NCBI RefSeq assembly: GCF_002019765.1
Contig: NZ_KV917380.1
Span: forward strand, 3,707,836-3,771,835
Source: Shouchella oshimensis
Lineage (GTDB): Bacteria; Bacillota; Bacilli; Bacillales; Bacillaceae_D
Direction of reading: 5' to 3'
DNA: 64,000 bases
A program made the position numbers and the translations under genes. Below, piece after piece: positions 25,266-35,785 of this stretch (position 1 is its first letter; each line of letters opens with the position of its first letter). The notes below the pieces were generated by a model, which worked only from the letters and a program-made list of their open reading frames with translations, was not told the DNA's origin and ran no database searches.

Positions 25266-28200
25266 ATGAGCGAAACGGCACATGTCCGTGAACAACGGGT
25301 ACGCGAGCGTTGGGAAAAGGACAACACATTTAAACAGTCAATTGAAAAGCGTGAAGGAAAAGAAACGTATGTTTTCTACGAAGGCCCTCCGACTGCAAAC
25401 GGAATGCCTCACGCGGGTCATGCATTAGGACGTACAATGAAAGACTTTGTTGCCCGGTATAAAACAATGTCTGGGTATCAAGTTCTTCGTAAAGCTGGCT
25501 GGGATACCCATGGTTTACCTGTAGAATTAGAAGTACAGAAACAGCTCGATTTAAAAGGAAAAGACGAAATTAAAGCATACGGTGTTGAAGCATTCATTGA
25601 AAAATGTAAAGAGAGTGTCTTTACGTACGAGCGAGAATGGCGCCAATTCACGGAAGCGCTTGGCTATTGGGTAGATATGGACGACCCATATGTCACCTTA
25701 CAGAATCCTTACATTGAGTCAGTGTGGAACATTCTTTCAACCATTCATCGGAACGACATGCTTTACAAAGGTCACCGTGTTGTACCTTACTGTCCAAACT
25801 GTGAAACCTCTTTAAGCTCACACGAAGTTGCTCAAGGATATAAGGATGTTACCGATTTATCAGCAACAGCAAAGTTCTTAATTGAAGGAACGAAGAATGA
25901 ATACCTTCTTGGCTGGACAACAACTCCTTGGACATTACCTTCCAACGTAGCGATTGCTGTTAATCCAGATATGACTTATGTAAAAGTGGAAAAAGATGAC
26001 GAAGTCTACGTTGTTGCAGAAGCTTTAGCTGAAAAACTACTTGGTGAATCGCCGAACGTTGTCGGTACGTTAAAAGGATCGGAACTTGTTGGCACGAAAT
26101 ACGATCCTCCGTTTAATTATCTTTCTTTAAATAGAGGTCATGAAGTAATCGGTGCCTCTTTCGTTACCGATTCAAGCGGTACTGGTCTTGTTCATATGGC
26201 ACCTGCCCACGGTGACGATGACTATCAGGCTATCCGGGAAAGTGGCCTTGATTTCGTAAATGTCGTAGATTCAAAAGGCCGTTATACAGAAGAAATCGGT
26301 CCACTTGCTGGTCGTTTCGTAAAAGATTGTGACGTTGATATCGTTAAAATGTTAGCCCATAACGGACGTTTATTCTCAAAAGAGCGCTATGAGCATAGCT
26401 ATCCACATTGTTGGCGTTGTGACAGCCCCCTTCTCTATTACGCAATGGAAGGTTGGTTTATTGAAACAACGAAAATGAAAGATCAGCTCATTGCCAATAA
26501 CGAAGGAGTGGATTGGCACCCAAGTCATATGCGCGAAGGTCGATTTGGTAAATTCCTTGAGAATGTGGTTGACTGGAACATTGGGCGTAATCGATTCTGG
26601 GGCACACCATTAAATGTGTGGGAATGTGACTCCTGTGATAAACAGGAAGCGCCTGCTTCTATCGCCGAACTACGTGAACGTGCAGATCAAGAGTTAGGCG
26701 AAGATATTGAGCTTCATAAACCCTATGTTGATGGCATTACATTTACATGCGAATGTGGTGGAACGATGCATCGGACAAGTGAAGTGATTGATGTATGGTT
26801 TGATAGTGGCTCTATGCCATTTGCACAATACCACTATCCATTCGAAAATGAAGCATTGATGAACAAGCAATTTCCTGCTGACGTTGTCATTGAGGGAGTC
26901 GACCAAACACGTGGTTGGTTCTACAGCTTACTTGCAGTATCCACTTTATTTACAGGCAAAGCGCCTTATAAGCGCGTACTTTCGCTTGGGCATATTTTAG
27001 ATGAGAACGGACAGAAAATGTCTAAGAGTAAAGGAAATGCCTTAAATCCAGTTGAGCTCATTGAAGAATTCGGAGCAGACAGCTTACGCTGGGCATTACT
27101 TGCCGACAGTGCACCTTGGAATAATAAGCGCTTCTCTAAGAAGACCGTTAGTCAGACGAAGTCAAAAGTGTTAGACACGCTAGCGAATGTACATTCTTTC
27201 TATAAAATGTACGCGGACATTGATCGCTTTGATCCAAGAACAGTCGAGACAGGCAAGCAAACGAAGCTTGATGAATGGATTCTATCACGCCTAAACACCG
27301 TTATTGCAGAAGTGACGAAAAGCTTAGACGCATACGATGTCACGAAAGGCGCAAGAACCATTGCATCGTTTTTAGACGAAATTAGTAACTGGTACATCCG
27401 TCGTTCTCGTGCGCGTTTCTGGGCGAGTGGTATGGATGAAGACAAACGTGCAGCTTACCACACGTTGTACGAAGTTATTACGAAAACAACACAATTAATG
27501 GCTCCATTTGCGCCATTTTTGTCTGACGAGGTTTACAGTGACTTAGCTGGAGAAAGTGTCCATTTAACCGATTATCCAGTAGCCGATTCCACTCAAATAA
27601 ACTCTTCACTTGAAGAAGAAATGAATGCGGTTCGCCAAGTCGTTGAATTGACTCGTTCGATTCGTAATCAAACAAGCTTAAAAACGAAGCAACCGCTAGC
27701 TCAATTAGCAGTTGTACCAGTGAAGCAATCCGCTCATTTGGAAGCATATAAAGGCATTATTGCAGAAGAAACAAATGTAAAGACCATTTTACTTGATGCG
27801 AATCAAGACCAATATGTGTCCCAGCAAGTAAAATTAAATTTTCCTGTTGCAGGACCGAAATTAGGGAAATCAGTTGGTCTTGTACAGAAAATGATTGCTC
27901 AATTTGGGGATACACAAACCCAACAATTCCTTGATGCTGGCAAAATGGTGTTAACCTTAGAGAATGATCAAGTCGTAGAAATTGAAAAAGAAGATGTTCT
28001 CGTTGAAAAGAATCCATTACAAGGCTTTGAATTCGCTGAAGGCGATGACTACTTAGTCGTTCTTGACACGAATGTCACAACAGAGCTTAAAGAAGAAGGG
28101 TTTGTTCGCGAAGTCATCCGTGCGGTTCAAGTTTACCGTAAAGAGCTTGACCTACCAGTTGAAAAGCGTGTTCATTTAACGATTCATGCATCAGCAAATG

Positions 28201-28337
28201 TGGAAGACATTTTACAACGCTTTGAAACCTTTATGAAAAATCATGTTCTAATTGAGAAGCTTTCATTCGGTCAAGAAGACGATATGAAGTCCTTTGATGT
28301 TGAGGGTGAAACGGTTTCTCTTAGCATTCAAGATTGA
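25266..28337 (+). CDS. ileS: Isoleucyl-tRNA synthetase, type 2
   Basis: This class I synthetase of about 1023 residues attaches isoleucine to tRNA-Ile. Signatures are the HIGH motif within [17 protein letters not shown] near residues 41-57, the editing domain ([31 protein letters not shown]) and KMSKSKGN near residue 586. Internal CxxC pairs occur (CPNC, CWRC, CDSC, CECG), and the C-terminus lacks the zinc finger of type 1 enzymes. The GPPTANG-PH form and the length mark the eukaryote-like IleS2 class, which tends to resist mupirocin. Starts at 25254 (GTG) and 25257 (ATG) are very close to AAGAAGG, so I use the ATG at 25266. It lies behind a T-box. Confidence 0.95.
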   Translation: MSETAHVREQRVRERWEKDNTFKQSIEKREGKETYVFYEGPPTANGMPHAGHALGRTMKDFVARYKTMSGYQVLRKAGWDTHGLPVELEVQKQLDLKGKDEIKAYGVEAFIEKCKESVFTYEREWRQFTEALGYWVDMDDPYVTLQNPYIESVWNILSTIHRNDMLYKGHRVVPYCPNCETSLSSHEVAQGYKDVTDLSATAKFLIEGTKNEYLLGWTTTPWTLPSNVAIAVNPDMTYVKVEKDDEVYVVAEALAEKLLGESPNVVGTLKGSELVGTKYDPPFNYLSLNRGHEVIGASFVTDSSGTGLVHMAPAHGDDDYQAIRESGLDFVNVVDSKGRYTEEIGPLAGRFVKDCDVDIVKMLAHNGRLFSKERYEHSYPHCWRCDSPLLYYAMEGWFIETTKMKDQLIANNEGVDWHPSHMREGRFGKFLENVVDWNIGRNRFWGTPLNVWECDSCDKQEAPASIAELRERADQELGEDIELHKPYVDGITFTCECGGTMHRTSEVIDVWFDSGSMPFAQYHYPFENEALMNKQFPADVVIEGVDQTRGWFYSLLAVSTLFTGKAPYKRVLSLGHILDENGQKMSKSKGNALNPVELIEEFGADSLRWALLADSAPWNNKRFSKKTVSQTKSKVLDTLANVHSFYKMYADIDRFDPRTVETGKQTKLDEWILSRLNTVIAEVTKSLDAYDVTKGARTIASFLDEISNWYIRRSRARFWASGMDEDKRAAYHTLYEVITKTTQLMAPFAPFLSDEVYSDLAGESVHLTDYPVADSTQINSSLEEEMNAVRQVVELTRSIRNQTSLKTKQPLAQLAVVPVKQSAHLEAYKGIIAEETNVKTILLDANQDQYVSQQVKLNFPVAGPKLGKSVGLVQKMIAQFGDTQTQQFLDAGKMVLTLENDQVVEIEKEDVLVEKNPLQGFEFAEGDDYLVVLDTNVTTELKEEGFVREVIRAVQVYRKELDLPVEKRVHLTIHASANVEDILQRFETFMKNHVLIEKLSFGQEDDMKSFDVEGETVSLSIQD

Positions 28338-28346
28338 TAAGCCGCA

Positions 28347-28386
28347 AAAGAGAGGTTGCCAAAAATGGCACACCTCTCTTTTTTTG
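28347..28386 (+). terminator. Terminator after ileS
   Basis: AGAGAGGTTGCCA pairs with TGGCACACCTCTCT (one bulge) around a short A loop, followed by TTTTTTT. Confidence 0.9.
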
Positions 28387-28548
28387 CTTGTACACCTTTT
28401 CATTCCCTAGCTGTTTGAATCCATTCATGCTACTGCACATTGACACTCTATCAGAACAATCCGTCCTGCATTGAAATCTGAATCTTCTTATTAGACCGTC
28501 AACCTTTCACATGCTAGACTAGTAATAATACACTATAGGAGTGATAGA

Positions 28549-29397
28549 ATGGTAGATTCAATTCCAATTCGCACGTTAAACGACGGCTTACAAGTCCCAA
28601 CTATTGGCTACGGTACTGCACAGTTGAAAGGCCATGCTTGTGTTCATTCGATTCAAAGCGCTATTGAGATTGGCTATCGCTTAATCGACTCAGCGTTTAA
28701 TTACGAAAATGAAGGAGCTGTCGGTGAAGCCGTTCGACGGAGTTCCACACCGAGAGAGCAACTGCGTATCACTTCAAAACTACCAGGAAGGCACCATGCG
28801 TATAACAAAGCTGTTGAAACCATTCAAGAATCACTGCTTCGGACAGGACTTGACTATTTTGACTTATATCTTGTTCATTGGCCAAATCCAAAGCAGGGCC
28901 TATTTGTTGAAGCATGGCAGGCATTAATAGATGCTAAACGCTGGGGTCTTGTTCGCTCTATTGGCGTAAGCAACTTTCTTCCTGAGCATCTCGACCAAAT
29001 TATTAACGAAACAGGTGTTACACCTAGCATAAACCAAGTTGAATTACATCCATACTTCTCTCAAGAAGAACAGCGTGCCTATGACAAGAAATTAGGAATC
29101 GTTACACAGAGCTGGAGCCCACTTGGCCGTCTTCGTTCAGACAGTGTTTTTCATGATCAGCTGTTTGACGACATTGCTGAATCATATGGAAAATCAAAAG
29201 CGCAAATTATCTTACGCTGGCAAATTCAATTAGAGAATCTTCCTCTTGTCCGATCTTCAAATGTTTCTAGGCAGCAGGATAATTTAGCACTATTTGATTT
29301 TGAGTTAGACAATCCTACGATGGATGCGATTAATCGTCTTACCCGTGAGAACGGACGAATTGACAACCAAAATCCGAATGAGTACGAAGAATTCTAA
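28549..29397 (+). CDS. Aldo/keto reductase
   Basis: This 282-residue TIM-barrel NADPH oxidoreductase shows DSAFNYENEGAVGEAVRRS with the catalytic Asp and Tyr near residues 45-50. The active-site Lys is in ITSKLPG, and LVHWPNP supplies the His; IGVSNF and QVELHPYFSQ follow, with the NADP-binding end LPLVRSSNVSRQQDNLALF. It resembles YvgN/YtbE-type reductases of aldehydes and methylglyoxal. The physiological substrate is unknown. TAGGAG precedes the ATG; it stands as a single gene. Confidence 0.93.
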   Translation: MVDSIPIRTLNDGLQVPTIGYGTAQLKGHACVHSIQSAIEIGYRLIDSAFNYENEGAVGEAVRRSSTPREQLRITSKLPGRHHAYNKAVETIQESLLRTGLDYFDLYLVHWPNPKQGLFVEAWQALIDAKRWGLVRSIGVSNFLPEHLDQIINETGVTPSINQVELHPYFSQEEQRAYDKKLGIVTQSWSPLGRLRSDSVFHDQLFDDIAESYGKSKAQIILRWQIQLENLPLVRSSNVSRQQDNLALFDFELDNPTMDAINRLTRENGRIDNQNPNEYEEF

Positions 29398-29426
29398 ATG
29401 ACGCATAATACTAAAAAAAATAGACA

Positions 29427-29480
29427 AAAGCGCTAATAGCAAGGGGCTCGTGAATATTTCCCTATCTATCGCGCTTTTTT
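29427..29480 (+). terminator. Possible terminator after the aldo/keto reductase gene
   Basis: AAAAGCGC at 29427 pairs with GCGCTTTTTT at 29470, with an inner GGG/CCC pairing. The loop is long, so the call is tentative. Confidence 0.4.
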
Positions 29481-29555
29481 CTTTCTATTCTTAACAACAA
29501 ATTTCTTCTCGCGCTCTTCTTGGTATCCTTTTTTCTCTTTCTTTCTAACGAAACC

Positions 29556-29586
29556 TTGCATGTGACGTAACGTCACGGTGTATACT
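29556..29586 (+). promoter_or_regulatory. Promoter with a long spacer holding a perfect palindrome (MerR-like layout)
   Basis: TTGCAT (29556-29561) and TATACT (29581-29586) are 19 bp apart. The spacer contains the perfect 15-bp palindrome GTGACGT-A-ACGTCAC (29562-29576). Over-long spacers with a palindromic operator between the boxes are the hallmark of MerR-family activated promoters. The controlled gene would be the AI-2E-family gene at 29638. No MerR gene is visible in the window. Confidence 0.5.
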
Positions 29587-29637
29587 TGCGCTATAATGAT
29601 AGAGAACCATACTAAGATGCCAGGAGTGTACGATTTT

Positions 29638-30717
29638 ATGCTAAACAAATTGTGGTTTCAACTAGGTGTTGGGATTCTTTTACTCATTCTAATTATCAAG
29701 AATGTTGTCGAAATCCAGTGGCTGTTTGAACCGATTTTAATTGTTGTAACAACGATTTTAATACCAGTTTTACTTGCGGGGCTATTATTCTATATCACAG
29801 AACCCCTTCACCGGTTCTTGATGAAAAAAATTCCTCAATGGGCTTCTGCTTTGAGTATTTTAGCCCTTATTGCTACACTCTTTGTGGTTGGCGCACTATT
29901 TATTTTAGACCCGCTCATTGATGAAGCAAATAAATTAATTCGCAATGTACCTATGATTTTCCAACAACTCGAAGAATTTGTTATGCCGTATATAACAAAT
30001 AGCGGGACAGCTGCGTTTGATTTAGAACAATCGATAGGGTCTCTACTTGATTCACTTGAGAACATTATTGTCGTAAGTTCAAGCTATATTATTTCCTTTT
30101 TGAGTGGTGCCATTACGACGATTCTGGCTTTAATACTTGTACCGTTCTTCTTCTTCTTCATGATGAAGGACTATCATCGTTTTGCACCTGCCATTGTCCA
30201 GTACTTTAAGGGCGAAACCAAACAATGGATGGCAAAATTACTACACGAAATTGATTTCGCTTTAAAGAGCTATGTCCAAGGACAAGTATTGGCTGCATTA
30301 ATGTTAGCTATTTTGCTTTTTATAGCCTACTCCTTCGTTGGGCTGGATTATGCTTTGCTTTTGGCTTTATTAGCTTTTCTCTTAAATATGATTCCTTTCT
30401 TAGGCCCATGGCTCGCGTTTTTCCCAGCATTCATTATTGCGCTTATTCAAGATCCTATCTTGGCGATTTGGGTTTCTGTTATTACTTTAGTTGTTCAACA
30501 GGCAGAAAGTAACCTGATTACGCCAAACATTATGGGAAAGAAGCTCAGCGTACATCCTATTACCGTTATTACGCTCGTCCTTGCAGCAGGAAATATTGCT
30601 GGCTTTCTCGGAATGATTATTGCCATTCCAACGTATGCTGTTGCAAAAGTAATTGTAACGAACATTTATGAAATGCGACAAAATGTTAAAAAAGAGCTCT
30701 TTAGAGACGTACTCTAA
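29638..30717 (+). CDS. AI-2E family transporter-like membrane protein
   Basis: This protein of about 359 residues has seven to eight membrane segments and a central soluble part (about residues 85-165). It matches the AI-2E/PerM/YtvI family, with the conserved end region LLNMIPFLGPWLAFFPA and QQAESNLITPNIMGKKLSVHP (near residues 250-305). Family members include autoinducer exporters and sodium/proton antiporters in alkaliphiles; function cannot be picked from sequence. The ATG at 29638 has GGAG about 11 nt upstream; the in-frame start at 29578 lies within the predicted promoter and is rejected. Confidence 0.88.
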   Translation: MLNKLWFQLGVGILLLILIIKNVVEIQWLFEPILIVVTTILIPVLLAGLLFYITEPLHRFLMKKIPQWASALSILALIATLFVVGALFILDPLIDEANKLIRNVPMIFQQLEEFVMPYITNSGTAAFDLEQSIGSLLDSLENIIVVSSSYIISFLSGAITTILALILVPFFFFFMMKDYHRFAPAIVQYFKGETKQWMAKLLHEIDFALKSYVQGQVLAALMLAILLFIAYSFVGLDYALLLALLAFLLNMIPFLGPWLAFFPAFIIALIQDPILAIWVSVITLVVQQAESNLITPNIMGKKLSVHPITVITLVLAAGNIAGFLGMIIAIPTYAVAKVIVTNIYEMRQNVKKELFRDVL

Positions 30718-30748
30718 GGAAAGTTAGCAACTTCAGAAGGAATTAAAA

Positions 30749-30790
30749 AAGACGAATCTCGTTCCCATTGAGATTCGTCTTCTTCTATTT
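30749..30790 (+). terminator. Terminator after the AI-2E family gene
   Basis: AAGACGAATCTC pairs perfectly with GAGATTCGTCTT around a 9-nt loop, followed by CTTCTATTT. Confidence 0.75.
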
Positions 30791-30951
30791 CACACCCTCC
30801 CTATCCTGACATCTTTCTCACTATTTCAGTTATTCCCCTGGAAATAATTAATCGTTAATTGTCGATTTAACCTACTTTTATGCATACTTTTAACGTATTA
30901 AATGCACACTACTTTAAAAGTGAAGTTGCTTGATTAAAAGAGGTGAAACAA

Positions 30952-31509
30952 ATGCTCTGGCAACCTATTTTAATTTTAGGCGCACAATTGCTGTATGTGC
31001 CTCTTGTTGTATTGCGAACGCTCATGATGGTTAAAGGGGAAAAAGAACGTTCTGCTTTGTTTGCGACAGTAGAAGGAGGCGTACACGTCATTTCTTTATC
31101 CATTGTTTTTAGCGATTTATCAAACTACTTTAATATGGTCGCATATTCACTTGGTTTTGGATTAGGCATGTACCTCGGCTCCATTGTTGAGGAGAAGCTG
31201 GCAATTGGTTATGTATCCCTTCAGGTAAACACGTCTTTCCACCATAAACCATTAATCGAACGTCTTCGTGACGCCGATTTCAGCGTTGCGCTTACAACAG
31301 TTGAAGGAATCGAATCCATACGGGTAAGACTGGATTGCACTGCTCGTCGTGATCGCGAGCATGAGTTTATGGCAATCGTAAATGAATGCGACCCAAATGC
31401 CTTTGTTGTCTCCTTCGAAACTCGAAATTTTCAAGGTGGCTACATTAAAAAGAAATCATCAAAAAGAACATGGTTTCGTCGGGAAAGCCAAACACTCACA
31501 GAAGAATAA
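30952..31509 (+). CDS. UPF0316 membrane protein (DUF2179 domain)
   Basis: This 185-residue protein has two to three N-terminal membrane helices (about residues 3-20, 40-60 and 62-80, with LGFGLGMYLGSIVEEKLAIGY). A C-terminal soluble DUF2179 domain lies near residues 95-165. The start LRTLMMVKGEKERSALFATVEGGVHV is characteristic of the UPF0316 (YebE-like) family. DUF2179 domains may bind small ligands. The ATG at 30952 has AGAGGTG upstream; an in-frame GTG at 30943 overlaps that site. Its stop is 7 bp from the end of the hut operon. Confidence 0.9.
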   Translation: MLWQPILILGAQLLYVPLVVLRTLMMVKGEKERSALFATVEGGVHVISLSIVFSDLSNYFNMVAYSLGFGLGMYLGSIVEEKLAIGYVSLQVNTSFHHKPLIERLRDADFSVALTTVEGIESIRVRLDCTARRDREHEFMAIVNECDPNAFVVSFETRNFQGGYIKKKSSKRTWFRRESQTLTEE

Positions 31510-31516
31510 ATGGAAG

Positions 31517-32830
31517 TTATATGCCCCATTTTTCAAACAGATGATCAACCTTTTTCACAATCATTTGCTCAGAAACGGTTTGAACGGTTCTGTTTTGTAC
31601 TACAGATTTACCTGCTACAATAACATCTGTTATGGCTGTTGGCTGCATTGCGTAAACAAGATTAGCGAAGAGTTCATGCTTTGGCAAAAGAGAAAGGTCG
31701 CTTGTGTCTACTGCAAGGAAATCCGCTTTTTTGCCAATCGCAAGCTCCCCTGTATCGATTTGCAATAAATCTGCACCATTTTTTGTCCCCATCTGAAAAA
31801 CTTGATTTGCTGTCATACATGTCCCATCAAGAGTACTTACTTTTTGTAACAATGAGCACATACGCATCTCTTCAAATACGCTAATTCGATTATTACTACA
31901 CGCACCATCACTCCCAAGACTAACCCGAACACCAGAACGCACAAGTTCAGGTATGCTTGTAATGCCATCTGAAAGAAACATATTGCTTGATGGACAATAA
32001 GCAAGACCAGCCTTTCGATTTCCGAGTAAATCGATTTCCGATTGATCGAGCCAAACGAGGTGGATGGCTAGCATACTCTCGTCTACGACTCCCAATGAAT
32101 CTAAATAATGAATCGGTCTTTTGTTGTATTTTTCTAACGTTTCTTCTACTTCAAACATTTCCTCGGAAACATGTATATGAAAAGGCGTTTGCAATTCTTT
32201 GGCTAGTCTGTAACCTGCTTGAATCATTTCTGGAGAAGCTGCATGGGGACTATGGGGAGCTGGATGTACGTCGACCATAGGGTGACCATGATATTTAATT
32301 GCTAGTTCTCTCGTACGCTTCGTAGCATCCGTTACAGACTCTTGATAACTTGACGGTGCTCCTTTCCAATCATACATCGTTCGAGCAAATACGAGACGAA
32401 TACCCACGTCAACTGCCGCTTGAATGACGGCTTCGTCTGTTTTTACTCCATTGTTATGCACATAAAAGAAATCACTCACTGTTGTGACACCATACTTAAC
32501 CATTTCTCCAAATGCAAACAGTGCACCTGTATAAATCGCTTCTTCATCTAAAAGTGGCGTATACTTATAAAGCGCTTGGTCACGCCATTCTAGAAATGGC
32601 CGGTCTACTGCTATTCCTCTTAACAAGCTTTGGAATGAATGATTGTGGGCATTTACTGTCCCTGGTACAATGGCTTTTTCTCCCCAGTCGATTGTTGCAG
32701 CACCGTGATAGGTTTTAGTTAGTTTGTCAGTAGGACCCATATCTTGAATGACATCATCCTTAACAAGCACGGCGTAGTTTTTTTGAAACCCGCCATTGGT
32801 ATAGACTGAATCTGCACAATATAGTATCAT
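31517..32830 (-). CDS. HutF-like amidohydrolase, probable formimidoylglutamate deiminase
   Basis: This 437-residue metal-dependent deaminase has metal ligands in VNAHNHSFQ (about residues 58-66), HVSEEMFE, AIHLVW and SLGSDGACSNN. The phrase SFQSLLRGIAVDRPFLEWRD resembles HutF enzymes, which convert N-formimidoyl-glutamate to N-formyl-glutamate and ammonia. Relatives deaminate guanine, cytosine or triazines, so family membership alone is not decisive. It is the last gene of the hut operon, and its start overlaps the stop of the AllC/HyuC-like gene by one base. No hutG-type formiminoglutamase is present, which makes the HutF role plausible. No signal peptide is seen. Confidence 0.7.
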   Translation of the reverse strand: MILYCADSVYTNGGFQKNYAVLVKDDVIQDMGPTDKLTKTYHGAATIDWGEKAIVPGTVNAHNHSFQSLLRGIAVDRPFLEWRDQALYKYTPLLDEEAIYTGALFAFGEMVKYGVTTVSDFFYVHNNGVKTDEAVIQAAVDVGIRLVFARTMYDWKGAPSSYQESVTDATKRTRELAIKYHGHPMVDVHPAPHSPHAASPEMIQAGYRLAKELQTPFHIHVSEEMFEVEETLEKYNKRPIHYLDSLGVVDESMLAIHLVWLDQSEIDLLGNRKAGLAYCPSSNMFLSDGITSIPELVRSGVRVSLGSDGACSNNRISVFEEMRMCSLLQKVSTLDGTCMTANQVFQMGTKNGADLLQIDTGELAIGKKADFLAVDTSDLSLLPKHELFANLVYAMQPTAITDVIVAGKSVVQNRTVQTVSEQMIVKKVDHLFEKWGI

Positions 32831-34089
32831 CAGACACTCCCACCTTCTTGGTCAATCTCCAAAAGCGAATGCAAACAAACATTTGCAGCTTTTTCAATAT
32901 CATTCATACTACTTTCCTCTTCAGGACAGTGACTTTTCCCATCTACACTAGGAACAAAGATCATGCCAGAAGGTGTAAGAGATGCCATATGAGCTGCATC
33001 ATGACCCGCCATACTTCCTAAGCGCATCGTAGAAAACCCTGCTATGTCCGCTTGTCGTTCCATTGTTTTCATGATGTATTCACTCATTTCGACCGGAGCT
33101 TGGTTCAACATTACTTTTGTCTCGATGTGAACACCATAAGTTGTTTCAACATAAGACTTTTTTTCTTGAAGCTCCTGTTGAACTTTGTTGACATCCTCGG
33201 TTTTCTCTCCTCGAATTTCTACTGCTAGTACCACTTCTCCGGGAATAATGTTGGTAGCATTCGGCAAAACGTGTACTTGTCCAACGGTTCCGACCAGTTC
33301 TGCTTTTGGGAAATCGGTACAGACATTCTTTACTGTTACGATCAGTTCTGCTGCTGCTACAAGGGCATCCGAACGGTCCGTCATTACAGTTGTGCCTGCA
33401 TGATTCGGAACTCCCTTTATCGTTAGCTCTTCCCGGTAAATTCCGGTAATTCCTGTTACAACTCCAAGAGGTACGTGAGCATCTACTAAACGCTTTCCTT
33501 GTTCAATATGGACTTCAAGATAAGCAAGCAGTTCATCTTCTTTTCTCACACAGTGATCCAATTGTTCAGGGATGCCACCAGCCTTTGCTAGCGCATCGGT
33601 CACTCTAATACCTTCTGCATTTTTTACATCTTTTATTTGTTGTGCTGTTAATTTCCCAGAAATGGCCCGGCTCCCAAAAGTCGATAGACCAAATGGATTC
33701 GGCTCCTCGGCACTAAAGGATACCAGCTCCACATCGTGTTCGGTTTCAATGCCATTTTCCTCTAATGTGCGTAACATTTCTAATCCAATTAATACACCGA
33801 GGGCCCCGTCAAATTTGCCTCCATTCGGAACCGTATCGATATGAGAACCGCAGACGATGCTTTTCCTCTTTTTCCCGACACGTTTTCCCCAAATGTTTGC
33901 CGCTTCATCGGTATACACGTCCACATTAAGTTTGCTCAATTGTTCTTTTAACCAGTCTCTCGCCTTCAGCTCTGGCTCTGTAAACGTTGTACGGTCTAAT
34001 CCGCCTCCTTCATTCAGGCCGAATTGACCCAATTCATGAATTGAAGCGGCTAGCCTGTCCGCATTTATTGTTACTGTTTTTACATTCAT
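32830..34089 (-). CDS. AllC/HyuC-family Zn-dependent amidohydrolase in the hut operon
   Basis: This 419-residue dinuclear zinc amidase of the allantoate amidohydrolase / N-carbamoyl-amino-acid hydrolase family shows SHIDTVPNGGKFDGALGV near residue 80, the catalytic SAEEPNPFGLSTFGSRA, EVHIEQGKRL and a dimerization part with PNHAGTTVMTDRSDAL. Known members hydrolyse N-carbamoyl or ureido bonds. Between hutU and the HutF-like gene it could deformylate N-formyl-glutamate, replacing HutG; this is inference. I use the ATG at 34089 with AGAAAGGTG upstream, 1 bp after the hutU stop; the frame extends to 34131 within hutU. Confidence 0.82.
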   Translation of the reverse strand: MNVKTVTINADRLAASIHELGQFGLNEGGGLDRTTFTEPELKARDWLKEQLSKLNVDVYTDEAANIWGKRVGKKRKSIVCGSHIDTVPNGGKFDGALGVLIGLEMLRTLEENGIETEHDVELVSFSAEEPNPFGLSTFGSRAISGKLTAQQIKDVKNAEGIRVTDALAKAGGIPEQLDHCVRKEDELLAYLEVHIEQGKRLVDAHVPLGVVTGITGIYREELTIKGVPNHAGTTVMTDRSDALVAAAELIVTVKNVCTDFPKAELVGTVGQVHVLPNATNIIPGEVVLAVEIRGEKTEDVNKVQQELQEKKSYVETTYGVHIETKVMLNQAPVEMSEYIMKTMERQADIAGFSTMRLGSMAGHDAAHMASLTPSGMIFVPSVDGKSHCPEEESSMNDIEKAANVCLHSLLEIDQEGGSV

Positions 34090-34090
34090 T

Positions 34091-35764
34091 TTAATCACCT
34101 TTCTTAAGCGGAATATGAACACCTTTTTCATTTGCTACATCCATAGCCCGATCATAACCTGCATCTACGTGTCGAACGATTCCCATACCAGGATCTGAAA
34201 GTAACACGCGCTTTATCCGCTCCTTCGCTAATTGACTTCCATCAGCGACTAAAACTTGCCCAGCATGAACAGAGTAGCCCATACCAACACCCCCGCCATG
34301 ATGAACACTCACCCAGCTAGCTCCTCCTGCCGTATTAATTAACGCATTTAAAATGGGCCAGTCTGCAACAGCATCACTGCCATCTTTCATTCCTTCTGTT
34401 TCACGATTTGGCGATGCTACAGAGCCACAATCAAGATGGTCACGGCCAAAAACGATCGGTGCTTCAAGTTCACCATTCGCAACCATTTCATTAGCTCTTA
34501 GAGCAAAACGGTCACGATCACCATAGCCAAGCCAGCAAATTCGCGCCGGTAGCCCTTGCCACTTCACCAATTTTTGAGCCATTGTAATCCAGTTTACTAA
34601 CCCCTCATCTTCAGGAAACATCTCTTTAGCAAGACGATCCAACTTGTAAATATCCTGCGGATTTCCAGAAAGGGCTGCCCATCTAAAAGGACCTTTTCCC
34701 TCACAAAACAAAGGTCGAATATACGCTGGTACAAATCCAGGTATATCGAAGGCATTGCTCACGCCTGCTTGTTTTGCATAGGCACGGATGTTGTTACCGT
34801 AATCAAATGTTTCTGCTCCTGCTGCTTGTAAATCAAGCATGGCTTGCACATGTATGCCCATCGCCTCAATCGAACGCTTCTCGTATGTTTTAGGATCGGT
34901 TACTCTTAATTGATTCGCTTCAGCAAGGGTTAGCCCATTTGGAACATAACCGTTTAAAGGATCGTGGGCGCTTGTTTGATCGGTAACAAAATCTGGGATT
35001 ACGCCCTTTTCAACAAGTGCGGGTAGCACATCAGCACAATTTCCTACCAGGCCAATTGAAGCGGGCTCACCTTTTGTAGTGAACTTTTCAACAAGCTTTA
35101 ATGCTTCGTCTAATGACTCCACAAGAACATCACAGTAGCCTTCTTTCATTTTCCGTTCAATTCGAGACCGATCAACTTCAACAACAAGAATGACTGCGTT
35201 TGCCATCTTTCCTGCTAATGGTTGGGCACCGCTCATTCCACCCATCCCGCCAGTAACAATAAAACGACCTGTTAAATCAGGTGTGCCGAACGCTTTTTTT
35301 CCTGCTTCAACAAAACTTAAATAAGTCCCTTGCAAAATACCCTGAGCGCCAATGTAAATCCAGCTTCCAGCCGTCATTTGACCGTACATCATTAACCCCT
35401 TATCCTCAAGTTCATAAAAATGATTCCAAGTTGCCCACGATGGAACTAGATTAGAGTTAGCAATCAACACTCTTGGAGCAGCCTCGTGCGTGCGGAACAG
35501 CCCAACTGGTTTGCCAGACTGAACGAGGAGGGTTTCATCATTATCTAGCTCTTTTAATGAAGCAATAAGCTGGTCAAAACTTCTCCAATCCCGAGCCGCC
35601 TTACCAATTCCACCATAAACAATTAAATGGTCAGGGTCCTCAGCAACTTCTGGATCAAGATTGTTAAGCAACATTCGCATGGCGGCCTCTTGGGCCCACC
35701 CTTTGCAATGCAACTGGTTTCCCCTTGGTGCACGTACTGTGCGCTGTCCGGTTTGTTTTTCCAT
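34091..35764 (-). CDS. hutU: Urocanate hydratase HutU
   Basis: This protein of about 557 residues converts urocanate to 4-imidazolone-5-propanoate, the second step of histidine breakdown. Conserved parts are the start [22 protein letters not shown], the NAD site [17 protein letters not shown] near residue 177 and the C-terminal [17 protein letters not shown]. The length is standard. The ATG at 35764 has AAGGAGG 8 nt upstream. The gene lies between hutI and the AllC/HyuC-like gene in one tight operon. HutH, which makes urocanate, is not in this window. Confidence 0.97.
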   Translation of the reverse strand: MEKQTGQRTVRAPRGNQLHCKGWAQEAAMRMLLNNLDPEVAEDPDHLIVYGGIGKAARDWRSFDQLIASLKELDNDETLLVQSGKPVGLFRTHEAAPRVLIANSNLVPSWATWNHFYELEDKGLMMYGQMTAGSWIYIGAQGILQGTYLSFVEAGKKAFGTPDLTGRFIVTGGMGGMSGAQPLAGKMANAVILVVEVDRSRIERKMKEGYCDVLVESLDEALKLVEKFTTKGEPASIGLVGNCADVLPALVEKGVIPDFVTDQTSAHDPLNGYVPNGLTLAEANQLRVTDPKTYEKRSIEAMGIHVQAMLDLQAAGAETFDYGNNIRAYAKQAGVSNAFDIPGFVPAYIRPLFCEGKGPFRWAALSGNPQDIYKLDRLAKEMFPEDEGLVNWITMAQKLVKWQGLPARICWLGYGDRDRFALRANEMVANGELEAPIVFGRDHLDCGSVASPNRETEGMKDGSDAVADWPILNALINTAGGASWVSVHHGGGVGMGYSVHAGQVLVADGSQLAKERIKRVLLSDPGMGIVRHVDAGYDRAMDVANEKGVHIPLKKGD

Positions 35765-35785
35765 CAAATTAGCCTCCTTAACGAG

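Noticed and set aside
29561-29577. TnrA/GlnR-like site TGTNA-N7-TNACA over the palindrome upstream of the AI-2E gene
   Set aside because: It misses the final consensus base, and the AI-2E-family gene has no evident nitrogen role. The MerR-type layout fits better.
29466-29648. Lys-rich 60-codon minus-strand frame
   Set aside because: It runs antisense across the promoter palindrome and the terminator of the flanking gene, and has no ribosome binding site.
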